Source: Diphasiastrum complanatum (taxonomy: Eukaryota > Streptophyta > Lycopodiopsida > Lycopodiales > Lycopodiaceae). From it: a stretch of 64,000 bases of DNA. Positions 53,291-63,559 of the stretch are shown here, piece after piece. The position numbers and the translations under genes are program-made. Each line of letters starts with the position of its first letter. Within the stretch, counting starts at the first letter, position 1. The stretch is from contig CM055102.1 of assembly GCA_029204225.1 (NCBI GenBank), positions 24,955,390 through 25,019,389 of the forward strand, written 5' to 3'. The notes below the pieces were generated by a model. It did no database searches. It was not told the DNA's origin and was given only the letters and a program-made list of their open reading frames with translations.

Positions 53291-53567
53291 GAGATGCATT
53301 GGCCCCCTTTCATGCTGAGAGAACGACGAAGGTGTTGGATTTATTCCTTTACTCTCCTAAATCTCATGTTAATATAGTTCCATTCATATCGCTGCAGTTT
53401 TACATCGTCCACAACCTAGACAAGGTACACGAGAGAGTGAAGGTATAGGAATTTGTGAGGATGATGAAGGAGAAGAATAAACAGAAGAACGAATATGTGG
53501 GGGACGATACGGTGCAGGTGAAGGAAGAGATGTAACAAAATGGGCGATTCATGGCGAGGACGATTAG

Positions 53568-53705
53568 TGCTTGTTGTTTGTCAAATTGCCAATCTAGATC
53601 AACTTTTTTGTGTCTAGTTTTTTGATAGATTTTAAGTAAGCATCCAATCACTCTTGTGGATCTTTTGTAGATCCATTTATGGTCCTAAAGTACAGTACTT
53701 TCACA
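53568..53705 (+). repeat. 5' LTR of copia-2, only the last 138 bp present
   Basis: tgcttgttgtttgtcaaatt ... agtactttcaca matches 57004-57142 with a few differences. The first about 545 bp of the LTR are absent on this side. Confidence 0.85.
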
Positions 53706-53718
53706 TGGTATCAGAGCC
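53706..53718 (+). other. Primer binding site of copia-2
   Basis: TGGTATCAGAGCC, an exact match to the canonical plant copia site for initiator tRNA-Met, directly after the LTR end. Confidence 0.9.
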
Positions 53719-54120
53719 AAGTACAAGAGCATAAGCCATTGATCTAATGCAAATCCATTTTTAGCAAGTTTGGTTGCTAAAAACTAGTATTGGGAGGGCA
53801 AGCTAGAATCTTGATTTTGGTGAGGAGATTTGATCCCAAAATTGGTAGGGGTCCAAATCCGTACAGTCCACATGTGTGGGCACCTCTGAACCTGCATTTA
53901 ATGCATGGTATTCATTTGATCCAAAAAATTTCAATTTGTGAGCTGTTGGTGTAATTTTTGGTGGAGATCCTAGGATAATCTACCGAGATCATTTGCCATT
54001 GATCAGATTTGAATTTGTTTCATGGAATCTAATTAATCTAGGCTGAGTTCAAGTCCTATTAAGGTTAAAAACAGGTCTTGAAAGTACACCAAGAAGGAAG
54101 AAAGAGATTAAGTCATTTTT

Positions 54121-54486
54121 TTGTCCAAAAATAGCCAAAATTGGCAAGATTTGATTGTAAGTAGATTTCACATCATCTTATCTTCATTCCAACTTTGTGA
54201 GGGAGTGCTAGAACTGAGAATATAAGTCCATTTGTTGGATTAGAAATCTAATTTGAGTGAAAAACTACAAGAGAGAGACCTTAGTGAGTTTCTAGAGACA
54301 ATCAAATCCATTTCTTGGCAAGATTTGTTTGAAAGTAGTTTTCACTTCATCTTATCTTCATTCCAGCTTTGTGAGAGAGTGATAGAACTGTGATTATAAG
54401 TCCATTTGTTGGATTAGAAATCAAATTTGAGTGAAACATTGCAAGTGTGAGACCTTTGTGAGTTTCAAGTCAATCAAATCTATTTC
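54121..54486 (+). repeat. Duplicated leader segment in copia-2 (~175-bp period)
   Basis: ggcaagatttgattgtaagt ... ttggattagaaatc (about 54143-54250) recurs as ggcaagatttgtttgaaagt ... ttggattagaaatc (about 54318-54422). A tandem duplication inside the untranslated leader. Confidence 0.75.
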
Positions 54487-54885
54487 TTGTTTGTAGAAGT
54501 CACTAGTAAGATGGGATCTGCTGGAGCATACCTTCTAGAAGCTAGTGAGAGGTTGAATTCTACAAATTATGCTATTTGGAAGGTTAGAATGGAGTCACTC
54601 TTGGTGCTCCAAGGCCTTTATGAGTTCTTGATTGAAGATGAAGATGAACCTCTAGGTGCACAGGAGTTAGCTAGATACAAGAAGAGATCTAGGCTTGCAC
54701 TTCATTGTGTGAAAATGAATGTGAACAATGATTTGTTGAGAGAAGTATCAGCTTGTACTAATGCTAAAGAGGCTTGGGAGTGTTTAAAATCAATCTATGA
54801 GTAGGATGATGCATCAAGCTCAAAGGGCAAGTCAAAGCAGAAATGCTTCTTTTGTGGAAGGAAGGGGCATTATGCATCTGAATGC
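54487..54885 (+). pseudogene. copia-2 gag, middle deleted, with zinc knuckle
   Basis: MGSAGAYLLEASERLNSTNY, AIWKVRMESLLVLQ and LALHCVKMNVNNDLLREV are copia gag. The frame stops at TAG 54802-54804 after LKSIYE, then moves straight to KGKSKQKCFFCGRKGHYASECYK, so about 110 codons are deleted. The CX2CX4HX4C knuckle is intact here, unlike copia-1. Confidence 0.85.
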
Positions 54886-54906
54886 TACAAGAGGCTAAGA
54901 GCACAA

Positions 54907-56247
54907 GTGGAGGAGGACAAACAAGGAAACCTTGCAAAGGAGGAGGAGGAGGATGAAGTAGATGTATTCTTGATGGCATCTACATCCTCACCAACAAGCA
55001 ATGGCAATTCAAGAGACAATTGGTGGATCGATAGTGGGGCTAGCTCCCACATGTCTTGTGAAAAGGACTTTTTCTCAACCTTACACTCTTTCAATGCTGC
55101 TAAAAAGTTTGTCTTTACTGCAAATGATGAAGAGTGTAGGATAGATGGTGTTGGCACCATCTCTTTGTGTCTAGAATCCTCAAAATGCATGGATCTAGGA
55201 AATGTCCTTTATGTACCATCAATCACCAAGAATATGCTTAGTGTTGGTCTACTCTTAGAAAGTGGTTTGGATGTCCACTTTAAGCATGGTGTTTGCTTCA
55301 TCTTGAAGAATAATATTTGCATTGCAAAGGGATTTAAACATGGAAGATTGTTTAAGTTGGAAGCTAGTGTTGCTTTTGAAAGAATGAGCTTGGCAAAGCA
55401 GGAGATCACTCAAGAGGAGATCTTGGAAAAGTGTGATCTTGCTTGCATTGATGAGGAGCATCAAAAGGAGGAAGATCTTGAGGATCAGTCTCAAAGCATG
55501 AGAGTTCCAAGGGAGTCCTCAATGACAATGGCCAAGTCATCACATTGCATGCAAATTGTCCATTCAAGTGTGCATCTTGCAAGGGTGGTGAGCATTGGAG
55601 AGTCTACTATCTTTGAGTACTTTTTAGATAGTATTAGTAGACATGGAGTGACTTGTTGCTTATCTTTAAGATCTATGGTGTTTAGTACTCTTTATGACAA
55701 GACAATGAAATTAGATGCTTTCAAATCTCCATTTGTTGTTGATAAAGCAATTTCATTGGATAACTTTTTTTGTAATAGTTTGAATAGTGTCATAAAAGAT
55801 GAAACATCATTTGTATTGGAAATCTTTGTGTCCACATGCTTTGAGCATGATCATTCCAATGTAAGGACCAAAGATTATCCTATTTCAATGATAGGAATAA
55901 TGGTAGTGTTTTGCTCTTCAAGTAGAGATTGTAGAATCTACTTGTTTTCAGCCAAAGAATTTGTCAATGGTGGAAATGTGATCTTTCAAGAGTGGAAGAT
56001 TTGTAAACTTGAAGAAGCACCTTTGGATCAACACCTTATTCAATTCATTGATGGTTTGGAGTCAAGTCAAGTGGAGGAGCAAGCTCAAGACCCGAGGACT
56101 CCAAGAAGAACCTTGAGTATCAAGATGGAGCCATCTAGGCTCAATCATATGGATCAAGCAAGGCAAGTTGTCTTTGGCAATATTATTTATGATGTATCTT
56201 CAAGTGCACAAAATGCCTTGGAATCCATGGCTTGGCATGATGTTTAG
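54907..56247 (+). CDS. copia-2 chimeric frame: protease plus ~250 residues of unknown origin
   Basis: A 446-codon open frame. Residues about 35-60 hold WWIDSGASSHMSC (retroviral-type aspartic protease active site). Residues 60-160 follow copia-1 closely (NMLSVGLLLESGLDV, GRLFKLEASVAF). Residues about 165-205 are an acidic linker. From about 206 to 380 the sequence (TMAKSSHCMQIVHSSVHLAR onward) is not copia-like, although part may be a shifted or diverged region. The end (TPRRTLSIKMEPSRLNHMDQ) again matches the region of copia-1 before RT. The stretch replaces integrase. Lack of stops over 446 codons is notable in an otherwise dead element. Confidence 0.7.
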   Translation: MEEDKQGNLAKEEEEDEVDVFLMASTSSPTSNGNSRDNWWIDSGASSHMSCEKDFFSTLHSFNAAKKFVFTANDEECRIDGVGTISLCLESSKCMDLGNVLYVPSITKNMLSVGLLLESGLDVHFKHGVCFILKNNICIAKGFKHGRLFKLEASVAFERMSLAKQEITQEEILEKCDLACIDEEHQKEEDLEDQSQSMRVPRESSMTMAKSSHCMQIVHSSVHLARVVSIGESTIFEYFLDSISRHGVTCCLSLRSMVFSTLYDKTMKLDAFKSPFVVDKAISLDNFFCNSLNSVIKDETSFVLEIFVSTCFEHDHSNVRTKDYPISMIGIMVVFCSSSRDCRIYLFSAKEFVNGGNVIFQEWKICKLEEAPLDQHLIQFIDGLESSQVEEQAQDPRTPRRTLSIKMEPSRLNHMDQARQVVFGNIIYDVSSSAQNALESMAWHDV

Positions 56248-56445
56248 TTTTGAAGTGTGCTACATGTATATAGACACATTTATGGAACATCTTGTAAGGG
56301 ATCCTCTAAGAGGTGGTGAAAGATCCTTCATGGACATCATTCTCTATTGGAGTCTCAAAAGTTCCTTGTTTGTAGCTGGATTTTTTAGACACTTCTTAAA
56401 TCTTTCATTCATCTATCAAGAGAGTTGTAAATAGATCAAGCTAAA

Positions 56446-57142
56446 TTTGAGGAGGAGTGTGAAGAATTGCCAAAAAATGGCAAATCTAGCTGGATCAAAA
56501 ACCATGTAGAATAGTGTAAATTGTGTACACAAGTGGATCCCACACATGTGAGGCCATGATGCCATGTGGGAAACCCATCCTAATGTAGGTTAGGTCAAGT
56601 CAAGAGAGTTGTTCATGTCTATTTGGTGGTCATCCCTACTTTATAGGACCTACACCTAAGTTTAAGGTGAAAATTTGACCAACTAGCTACCTACCAAGCA
56701 TAACTCTAGGAAATAGACTAGGGTGAGAGTGAGTTAACTTCCTTATTACATGCTGGAAATCCACCTAACTTCAAGAAGGAAGTCGAATTTGGTATGTATT
56801 CCCTCTCTCCATAGTGAGAAGATAGAAAATTTTTGGAGCTCATTGGCAATCTCAAGCTAGTTCACTATGTACATTGAGTTTTTGTGATCCAAATGAAACC
56901 AAATCAATTTCTACTTGTTTCTCAGGTTGAAGGCCATACTACAGCCTTTAGTACACACGTGTGGGCTCGGATTTCAATGTTGATCAATGCTTTTGATTGT
57001 GAATGCTTGTTGTTTGTCAAATTGCCAATCTAGATCAACTTTTTTGTGTCTAGTTTTTTGATAGATTGTTAAGCAAGCATCCAATCACTCTTGTGGATCT
57101 TTTGTAGATCCATTTATGGTCCTAAAGTACAGTACTTTCACA
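56446..57142 (+). repeat. Polypurine tract and 3' LTR of copia-2 (LTR 56458-57142)
   Basis: tttgaggaggag then TGTGAAGAATTGCC; ends ..AGTACTTTCACA at 57142. The end matches the 5' LTR end next to the primer site. Confidence 0.85.
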
Positions 57143-57366
57143 ATTTACATTCTACGTTATTCTTCATGGCTCATTGAAATGATATGTCAATATTTTGTGA
57201 GGGAGCAAGTCATTGCAAAGGAGGTGGAGCTTCAACATGTGTCCTCAAGGAATGTGTAGCTGATATCTTCACTAAAGCATTGGGAAAGGACATGTTCATG
57301 AATCATAGGACATCACTTGGAGTGTTATCAAAGTCTATGCTAAAACTAGTTGAAGAGGGAGTGTGA
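57143..57366 (+). pseudogene. copia-3 RNase H C-terminal remnant
   Basis: In mixed frames: FVREQVIAKEVELQHVSS, then (1-nt loss near 57250) ECVADIFTKALGKDMFM and FRTSLGVLSKSMLKL-like residues (NHRTSLGVLSKS). Just upstream ttcttcatggctcattgaaat resembles the FHGRSKHIEI motif with a small deletion. It begins exactly where copia-2 ends, so copia-2 may have inserted into, or been joined to, this element. The rest of copia-3 pol is not in the window. Confidence 0.8.
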
Positions 57367-57860
57367 GAAATTCAACTAGTTTAATTATATTTGCTACACT
57401 TTTATATTTGGCAAATTGAGGCCAACTTTATATTAGATTTAGAGTTTGACTTTTCAAAGTTACTTAGTCTAAATTTCATTTGAATAAACACTTTTTGAAA
57501 GTGTGGAGAATGTAGAAGTTGAGTTTGAGTAGATTCAAATTTACATATTGGGTACATTGAATCTAGACCCAAAAATAGTAGGGTTTACTTTTTGGAGGGA
57601 AAGCCAAGTGGCCAAATAGGGTTTGGACCTATTATAAAAGGATGTAACTAATGGAGAACCAGATCTTCTCTTTTCTCTATCTCATTTCATGCTTATACAT
57701 GGCTCTCTTGGGTTCTACTATCCATCGGTGCACTATACTTGTGATTGCTTGCAAATCTATGTGTAGAATGATCTATATTTGCTATTTTCAGGTTCACATG
57801 TGTGAAATACAGTAGCTTGTTATAAATGTACAGACAACAATAGTACTTTGTGTTTTGATT
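57359..57860 (+). repeat. Probable LTR of copia-3
   Basis: The purine run gttgaagagggag directly precedes TGTGAGAAATTCAACTAG, in the position of an LTR start. ttataaaaggatg (about 57635) is a plausible TATA box. The right end is not fixed because no second copy is in the window; my end is approximate. Confidence 0.55.
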
Positions 57861-58189
57861 CATGTTTGATCAAGTTCTATTAGAGTTTGCATTCTATTTT
57901 TTGTGTAGATGCTAATTTTTCTACATTGGCAATTTTGGTGGAGTAGCTTGTTTTGTAACCAAAGATCTTTAGTAGATTTGGATCTGAATTGATCCCAAAT
58001 CTCTCACAAATATCACGTATTTGACCAAGCATTTTTGGTTTACCAAAAATAGCTATATCTTTATTTTTGGACATGACCAAGCACAATTTATCGTCTTTTG
58101 TGATGATAGTCCACTGATATGCCTCATATGAATGAAAACTGATATCTTCATATGAATGTTTTTTTTTACAGTAAGTCTTTTTTTAACAA

Positions 58190-58300
58190 ATGATACGACA
58201 TTTTGCGTGTACGCGGTATCGATCTGTCGTATCATTGGCAGTATATGATATCCGAAAATGATACCGCGTATCGATCTCTGGTATTCGATGCTCAAAATTA
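58190..58300. repeat. GATAC-rich inverted repeat patch
   Basis: atgatacgac (58190-58199) and gtcgtatcat (58226-58235) are exact inverse copies. cgcggtatcgatct and ccgcgtatcgatct repeat directly nearby. It may be a small decayed foldback element. A short direct repeat agaatagtcacccg / agaatagtcgcccg follows at 58479-58514. Confidence 0.5.
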
Positions 58301-58753
58301 TTATTCAGAAATGCGTAAAATGAATTGATCTTTTTTAAACACAAATTCTACATTATTTTAAGAATCTCAACCAACACAAGTGACAAAAAAATTAGTCATT
58401 ACTGAATATTGAACTATTCTCAGCTAAAGTTATCTTAAATGGCTAAAGCATCTTAAAGGAATCAAAAAATCCTTGAGAGAATAGTCACCCGTTGTGAGAG
58501 AATAGTCGCCCGCTAAGAGAGAATAATGAAAACAGAAGAATGCTATGCTCCCTAGGTCGCGTGGGAGAAAATGGGAGGTGATAAACTTTATATAGTGGTG
58601 GACACCAAATTCTAATAGAATGGATTTATAAAATTTTGAAATCCATTGATTGATGTTTTTTGAAGTCCGCAATTGAGAGCATAAGGGCCTTGGAATTTTC
58701 ATTTTAATCACCCTGGTTTGCGTTTTTCTTTTCTCTTTGTAGAGCTTCTTTTC

Positions 58754-59890
58754 ACTATGTCTATATCCATCTCGTCATATGAGACTTCCATATCTGAACG
58801 AGAACTTTCTGTTTCCAGCTGCACAATTTCAATCTCTAGCGATGTCTTTAAAAAAATCTTAGGAAAGCACCATGAAGAGTGCAGATGTCCCTATTTTTGT
58901 GAGCTCTTATGTCGAGTCAGAGTTTCAAAATGAGCATGATGTTTTATAGAACTCGTGTTCCAAGTCAGGCTTTGATTTGGAGGCCCCCGTTGCTAATATG
59001 GTTGAATCCTCTTTTGTTGCTTTGTCTTCTGAATCAATTATGCAATTCAATGACAATGGAGGTCAATTTGAGTGTGATATCGAAGTATCTCGTCAATGCA
59101 CATTTGGTCAATGTCTTTCAAAAACTTATCAGGATATTGATGAGAGTGCTATGAGGGAGACTGAGGATGACAATGAGGGCAACGATATTGGCGATGATGA
59201 GAATGATGCCGACACCAATGACAACGTCCAAAACTCTCGAAGAGGTGGTAAGGGATTTCATGTTGATCGACGATTTTCAAGCTATGGCCGTAGGATGAAA
59301 ACTTTTTTGTTGTCGCCATCTCAGTTAAATGTTACACTTAAGGTTGCATGTTGCAGTAATGGTTGCATAAAGAAAATAGATATTTCTAGGTTAAAGTCAT
59401 GAAGATCTTATTACCTAAGTCTTAATCAAGAAGAGCAAGAGGTGTATCTTACTTTTGCACTAAAGCCAAACATCAAAGATCAAATGGAGTACAACTTGGG
59501 ACATTCCATTGTTTGTAGAAATGCATTCAAGCATGTTCATTCTATTGGAAATTCAAGACTTGGCAGGTTGCATGAGAGCCTTTTAAAAAATTCTTCTATT
59601 TACAATCCTCAATCCAATCATGAAGTTGGTCCAGTTTGAAAGTTATTGATATCTTGGATGGAGAGGTATTTTAGTTCTCACGCCGAGATTATGCCAACTA
59701 CTAGCAGGTGGTACCTAACGGACAATTTTACAAGGCGTGAGGTTTACAATATCTACAGGGAGGAAATGGTTCTTGGAAATGAGCAATTTTTCCCTCAACG
59801 GTTTGATCAAGATCAAGGGCAAGGGGATGCAAGGCAATGTAAGATGGATATGGAATCTTCTGGGCCATTTGAAGAGGTGCAGGTGGTTTA
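58754..59890 (+). pseudogene. Relic of an uncharacterised Cys-rich transposase-like protein
   Basis: Broken frames code in order: a Ser-rich start (58754), a Cys patch (CRCPYFCELLC), an acidic region (EDDNEGNDIGDDENDADTND), a basic FHVDRRFSSYGRR, then CCSNGCIKKIDISRLKS*RS, an EEQEVYL region, HSIVCRNAFKHVHSIGNSRL and GRLHESL (59500-59580), and finally WMERYFSSHAEIMPTTSRWY and REVYNIYREEM (59655-59770). From memory this order (CC..C.., 'VCR.AF...HGI....L.R', 'W...YF...AE.MP') is found in an uncharacterised transposase-like family of bryophytes, ferns and invertebrates. At least two stops; the catalytic part is absent. Confidence 0.45.
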
Positions 59891-60349
59891 ACAAGGTTCT
59901 CAAGTAGGTCCATCTACATAATTCTTTTTTGCAAAAAAGAATTTCAAGTGATCGATCACCATTGAGGAAGAGATTCAAGAATTCCTTTCTAAACGTCCTC
60001 ATGAATCTTCTCGTGGTGGTTGGATCATAAGTTCAGAATGTTAGAAGTCAAAGCAGGTAAGTAATTTGATAAGTTAGCCACACTTGGTGAATAGCCCAAG
60101 TGGCGGAGGATTGTCTTCAAGAAAATCCCTGAGGCAATAAGGAGTTATGTGGAAAGCCCTCTCATCAATTAAGGGTGGAGCCATATTACGTCTCTATGCC
60201 AAGAAGGAGTAAATGGACAATGTGCAGATTTCCCATGGCACAAATAACGATTCATACTCGGAATTGGCCCATCATTCACCAAAGTTTCAATTGGACAATT
60301 GTAGTTGACTTTCACAGAGCGTTACATAGTTATGCTTCTTGATATCCAT

Positions 60350-61070
60350 CTTTTTCTTGCAATAATCTCTTGCCCAATGTCTTGGTTTCTAGCAATAGAA
60401 ACATTTTTCGTTTTTCTTCTTCCCTGATGACGATCCTTGATCATCTTTGTCAAGATTAGGCTTCTTCTGTTTCTTTTTGTATTTGTGCTTCCCTTTGGAT
60501 GGGGCTTGACGTGATTTCACCACTTCGTGCCTTTGCTCCTCTTACAATGTAATGTGAATATCCTCAAAGGTTTGTAGCCTCTCCCTTGATGTAATGGCAC
60601 TAGAAAACATTTGAAAGTTTTTTGATGACTCACTCAACGTTGTGTAATCCAATTCAACATTCCATATTGCCTCTCCAATTGTCATGAGTTGATCCGTCAA
60701 TTCCTTAATGCATGTGGAGAATGATCTCACACTCTCATTTTCTTCCATGTGAACATTGTGTAATTTGGTCCTTAGAAACATCATTCAGGATGACGTTGCT
60801 GTTTGATATTGAACCATGAGTGCTTCCCAAGAACCTCTCAGCATGACTTCATTGATATGTGCAATAACATGGTCCGTCATTGATAAATTAATCAAGGATA
60901 GGGCCTTTTGTGTCCTTTTATCGCATGAGCGAATATCGGTTGGAGTTGTTGTTGGTCTTGAATCACCACCTATGATGATATCCTAGAGTTCTCTCTCCAT
61001 TAATATGATCTCACTTTAAACTTTTGAATACTATAGTTGGATAGCCCATCCAACTTACTTGCTTCACCAA
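60350..61070 (-). pseudogene. copia-4 gag relic (minus strand)
   Basis: From 61070 downward: KLDGLSNYSIQKFKVRSY (copia gag N-terminus, usually NY.IWKFKM), later NVHMEENESVRSFSTCIKEL and LTTLSESSKNFQMF-like residues, TSRERLQTFEDIHITLEEQR, a Lys-rich stretch, and a zinc knuckle KCFYC*KPRHWARDYCKKK (CX2CX4HX4C with a stop inside) at about 60355-60405. No pol follows on the lower-coordinate side. Decayed fragment. Confidence 0.75.
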
Positions 61071-61079
61071 CCATTGATT

Positions 61080-61560
61080 CACTCAAACCCACCAATTTGT
61101 CAAAAGTGCTCAAAAACTACTGGAGACTACAACCATAGGCTAAAAGAACCTTTTGAGTACAATTGTGATGCCTAAACTTGATTATAATGACCCATCAAAA
61201 AATTCTTATTAGGCCCTGAGTCACTTAGGTAGCAAGTTTGTCAACCAGTTTTCTTCAAAACACAAAATGCTTCACGCCGCGTATTTCCAACTATGGCCTC
61301 CTTGAAAGCGGCAAATTGCTTTGAAGATTCACTGAGCATGTTCTCCGTGGTTATCACTCTGTTTTTGCCTTCCATACTTGCAAGTACCATCTGGGTATCA
61401 TCCCTTGAATTAGATACGATGCTAGTAGTAACTAAAATCAACAAAGTGGGTTATGTCAAAAATTTCAATGTATGTGTGCATTGCATGATCTATAATTATA
61501 CAAGTGTATTTACAACATGGTTTAACTAAATCACTTAGTTACAATATGTTTCATGGTCTA
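61080..61560. other. No gene recognised; possibly copia-4 upstream leader
   Basis: Minus-strand DNA upstream of the copia-4 gag start. The 67-codon minus frame has no known domain. Confidence 0.35.
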
Positions 61561-61569
61561 ATCAATCTT

Positions 61570-61908
61570 TTAGTGAAAGCTGGCTAATCACATTATCAGT
61601 CGGTATCGAAATCCGAAAAAAAATTATACTTTAAACAATCATGAGGTCAGTATGTCAATTTGAGTTGTATAGAGCTAAGACAGAGTGTCAAGTCGAGTTC
61701 ATATCAAGATATAATGTCGAGCCAAGTCAATATCAAGAGAAAGTGTTGACCCAAACTTAACAAATTATTGTTTCTACTTTTAGTTTATTTTTTGTAGACT
61801 ATATAGTTGTGTCAAAATAGAGTGTAACTTACTAGCTATGAACTAACAATAATTTGGTTTTGGATTATCATTGGATCTATTAGAAGAAGAAAATCCAACA
61901 CTCCCCCC
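61570..61908 (-). repeat. Polypurine tract and part of an LTR of copia-5 (minus strand)
   Basis: On the minus strand, ttaaattaaggggggag (61901-61915) is followed by TGTTGGATTTTCTTC from 61900 downward, the expected tract and LTR start after RNase H. The far LTR end is not fixed; the left limit is approximate. Confidence 0.6.
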
Positions 61909-61914
61909 TTAATT

Positions 61915-62262
61915 TAAATCCATAAATGCTTTGATTTCTAAATCCAACATAGCGCAAAATTTATTACAATTCTAAAAATCTAATGTCTTTGCAAATATAT
62001 CTGCATTCATATAGCGTGTAATCTTTGTTCAAGACTTTAATTTCTAATGTATTGGTACTTTATCTCAATATGCTTGCTCCTGGAATGGAATCTATGCTGA
62101 AGTGACAATGCAATCATAAACTGATTGTCACTAAATAGAGTAGTTGGAATATTTTGAGCAAGTACTATGTTAGATAATGAAAGTCTTGATCAGATTGTGC
62201 TTTCTTGGGAGCATGGGTAGTAGCTATATATTTTGATTCAGTGGAAGACATTTATAAAAAGG
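61915..62262 (-). pseudogene. copia-5 RNase H remnant (minus strand)
   Basis: From 62260 downward: MSSTESKYIATTHAPKKAQ, then LFSDNQFMIAL in a shifted frame, then FHSRSKHIEIKYQYIRN. These are the RNase H motifs of copia elements (SSTEAEYIA, Y.DNQSAI.L, HARSKHIE..YHFIR). Several stops and shifts. Followed by a polypurine tract and LTR start. Confidence 0.75.
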
Positions 62263-62269
62263 TTTGATT

Positions 62270-62818
62270 TTGGCTATTATTTTATTCCACAACAATGTCT
62301 CCAAGTAGCAAAGTATTGAATAATAAAGCATACAAATGAATAAAAAAAAGAGAGAATAAGATGTTTATTATCAAATATAGTCATGATAGTGATTAAACAT
62401 TCAAAAAATAATCCTTTCATACAATCAGCACACATGCTCTAGTGTATGAGAGGCCATTTGGTTTTGAAGGCAAACCTACGACACTTGGTATAGGTTTTCT
62501 CGTTGGCCCTCTTGTCACAGCCGGCAGGAAAACCTACTTTTATCCATAGACAAAAACCTATAGTTTTGATTGTAATCCTAATGTAGTATTTAAAACTTTG
62601 TAGAATTATGCTAAATATTGAAAAGCATCTTGAGCCTACAGAATTTCACAAGATCTTGATGTGGGTATTAAGCAATTTCTGACATTGGAAATGTTTGGCA
62701 AGTTGAGTGCTAATACAATGCTTGTTTCTACTTTTGTTTTGCATATGATTGAAGCCATACAATTTGATTTGTATAGCATACACAATTTGGATTCATCTCT
62801 GTGTTTGAGTGATCAAGA
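62270..62818. other. No gene recognised between copia-5 pieces
   Basis: AT-rich DNA. It occupies the place where integrase and RT of copia-5 would be expected, so a large internal deletion and/or unrelated insertion is likely. Confidence 0.35.
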
Positions 62819-63420
62819 TCAAGAAGGTAATGAAGCAATTGCCAAGAAGCAATTGCCAAAGTGACAATCCTTGGTAACGAGCATTGAAATTTCAAGTTTT
62901 GAGGAGTGCATTATCTTGATGTGCAAACTCCAAAGATTGTACAATCTTTGTGATTGTAAAAAGATCCCAAAATAATCACTTTTCACACCAAGGATATGGG
63001 GGGGGGGGGGGGGGGGGGTTAGAAAATCAATAATTATACTTACTAATAATAGATTCGTAGAGAGATTAGGTACATACAAAACTTTTGATAGTAGTTTGAT
63101 TTGATCATGTTGGAACTTCAATCTTACAATGCCTTCACCTTCAATAGTGTGTGTGCTATCGTCGCTAAGATGAACGAATTTCTTTGTACTGGTCATATCT
63201 TGAGTAGCTCCCGAATCCAAAAACCAAGAATTGTCAACTTTCACCTTTTGATCTTTGATCATAAACGCTCCTTCATCCATGTCGATTGTAGGAGATTGAG
63301 ATGATACTACGACTACATTCGCCTGTTGATCTGGTCACTTATTGGCATTCTTTGCTTATAGAATCCTACAATCTTGGATCTCACGATTAGTGTGTCTACA
63401 ATATGTATAGAACATCTTCT
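62819..63420 (-). pseudogene. copia-5 protease and zinc-knuckle region (minus strand)
   Basis: From 63420 downward: MFYTYCRHTNREIQDC, a degenerate knuckle; then VDNSWFLDSGATQDMTST with the aspartic protease D-S-G; then THTIEGEGIVRLKFQ and LLSKVLYVPNLSTNLLLVS, the usual segment before GAG-pre-integrase. A G-tract (62998-63018) interrupts the frame as poly-Pro. The reading continues to about 62830 in decayed form. Confidence 0.75.
62998..63018 (+). repeat. Poly-G run of 21
   Basis: An uninterrupted run of 21 G on the + strand inside the copia-5 pol relic. Could be a real G-tract able to form a quadruplex, or a length error in the assembly. Confidence 0.9.
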
Positions 63421-63559
63421 TATTTGACTATGAATTTCATAATTGTTTTTGAATTTGTGTCGGCTTCTGATTCGATGCGGAGTCCAGAGAGATTTTCTTG
63501 TCGCTTAGAACCTTTATTGACATATAGAGTGTGAGATGATGAAGTCAAAGAAGTGTTGT

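Larger units (their letters stand above)
53568..57142 (+). mobile_element. Ty1/copia element copia-2, internally deleted relative of copia-1
   Basis: Order: 5' LTR fragment (53568-53705), primer site TGGTATCAGAGCC (53706-53718), leader, gag (54487-54803), zinc knuckle (54841-54882), protease frame (54907-56247), polypurine tract (56446-56457) and full 3' LTR (56458-57142). The integrase core, reverse transcriptase and RNase H are missing. LTR length (685 bp) and gag sequence show it is related to copia-1 (682 bp). Left flank attag and right flank attta are similar but not an exact 5-bp duplication. Confidence 0.85.
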
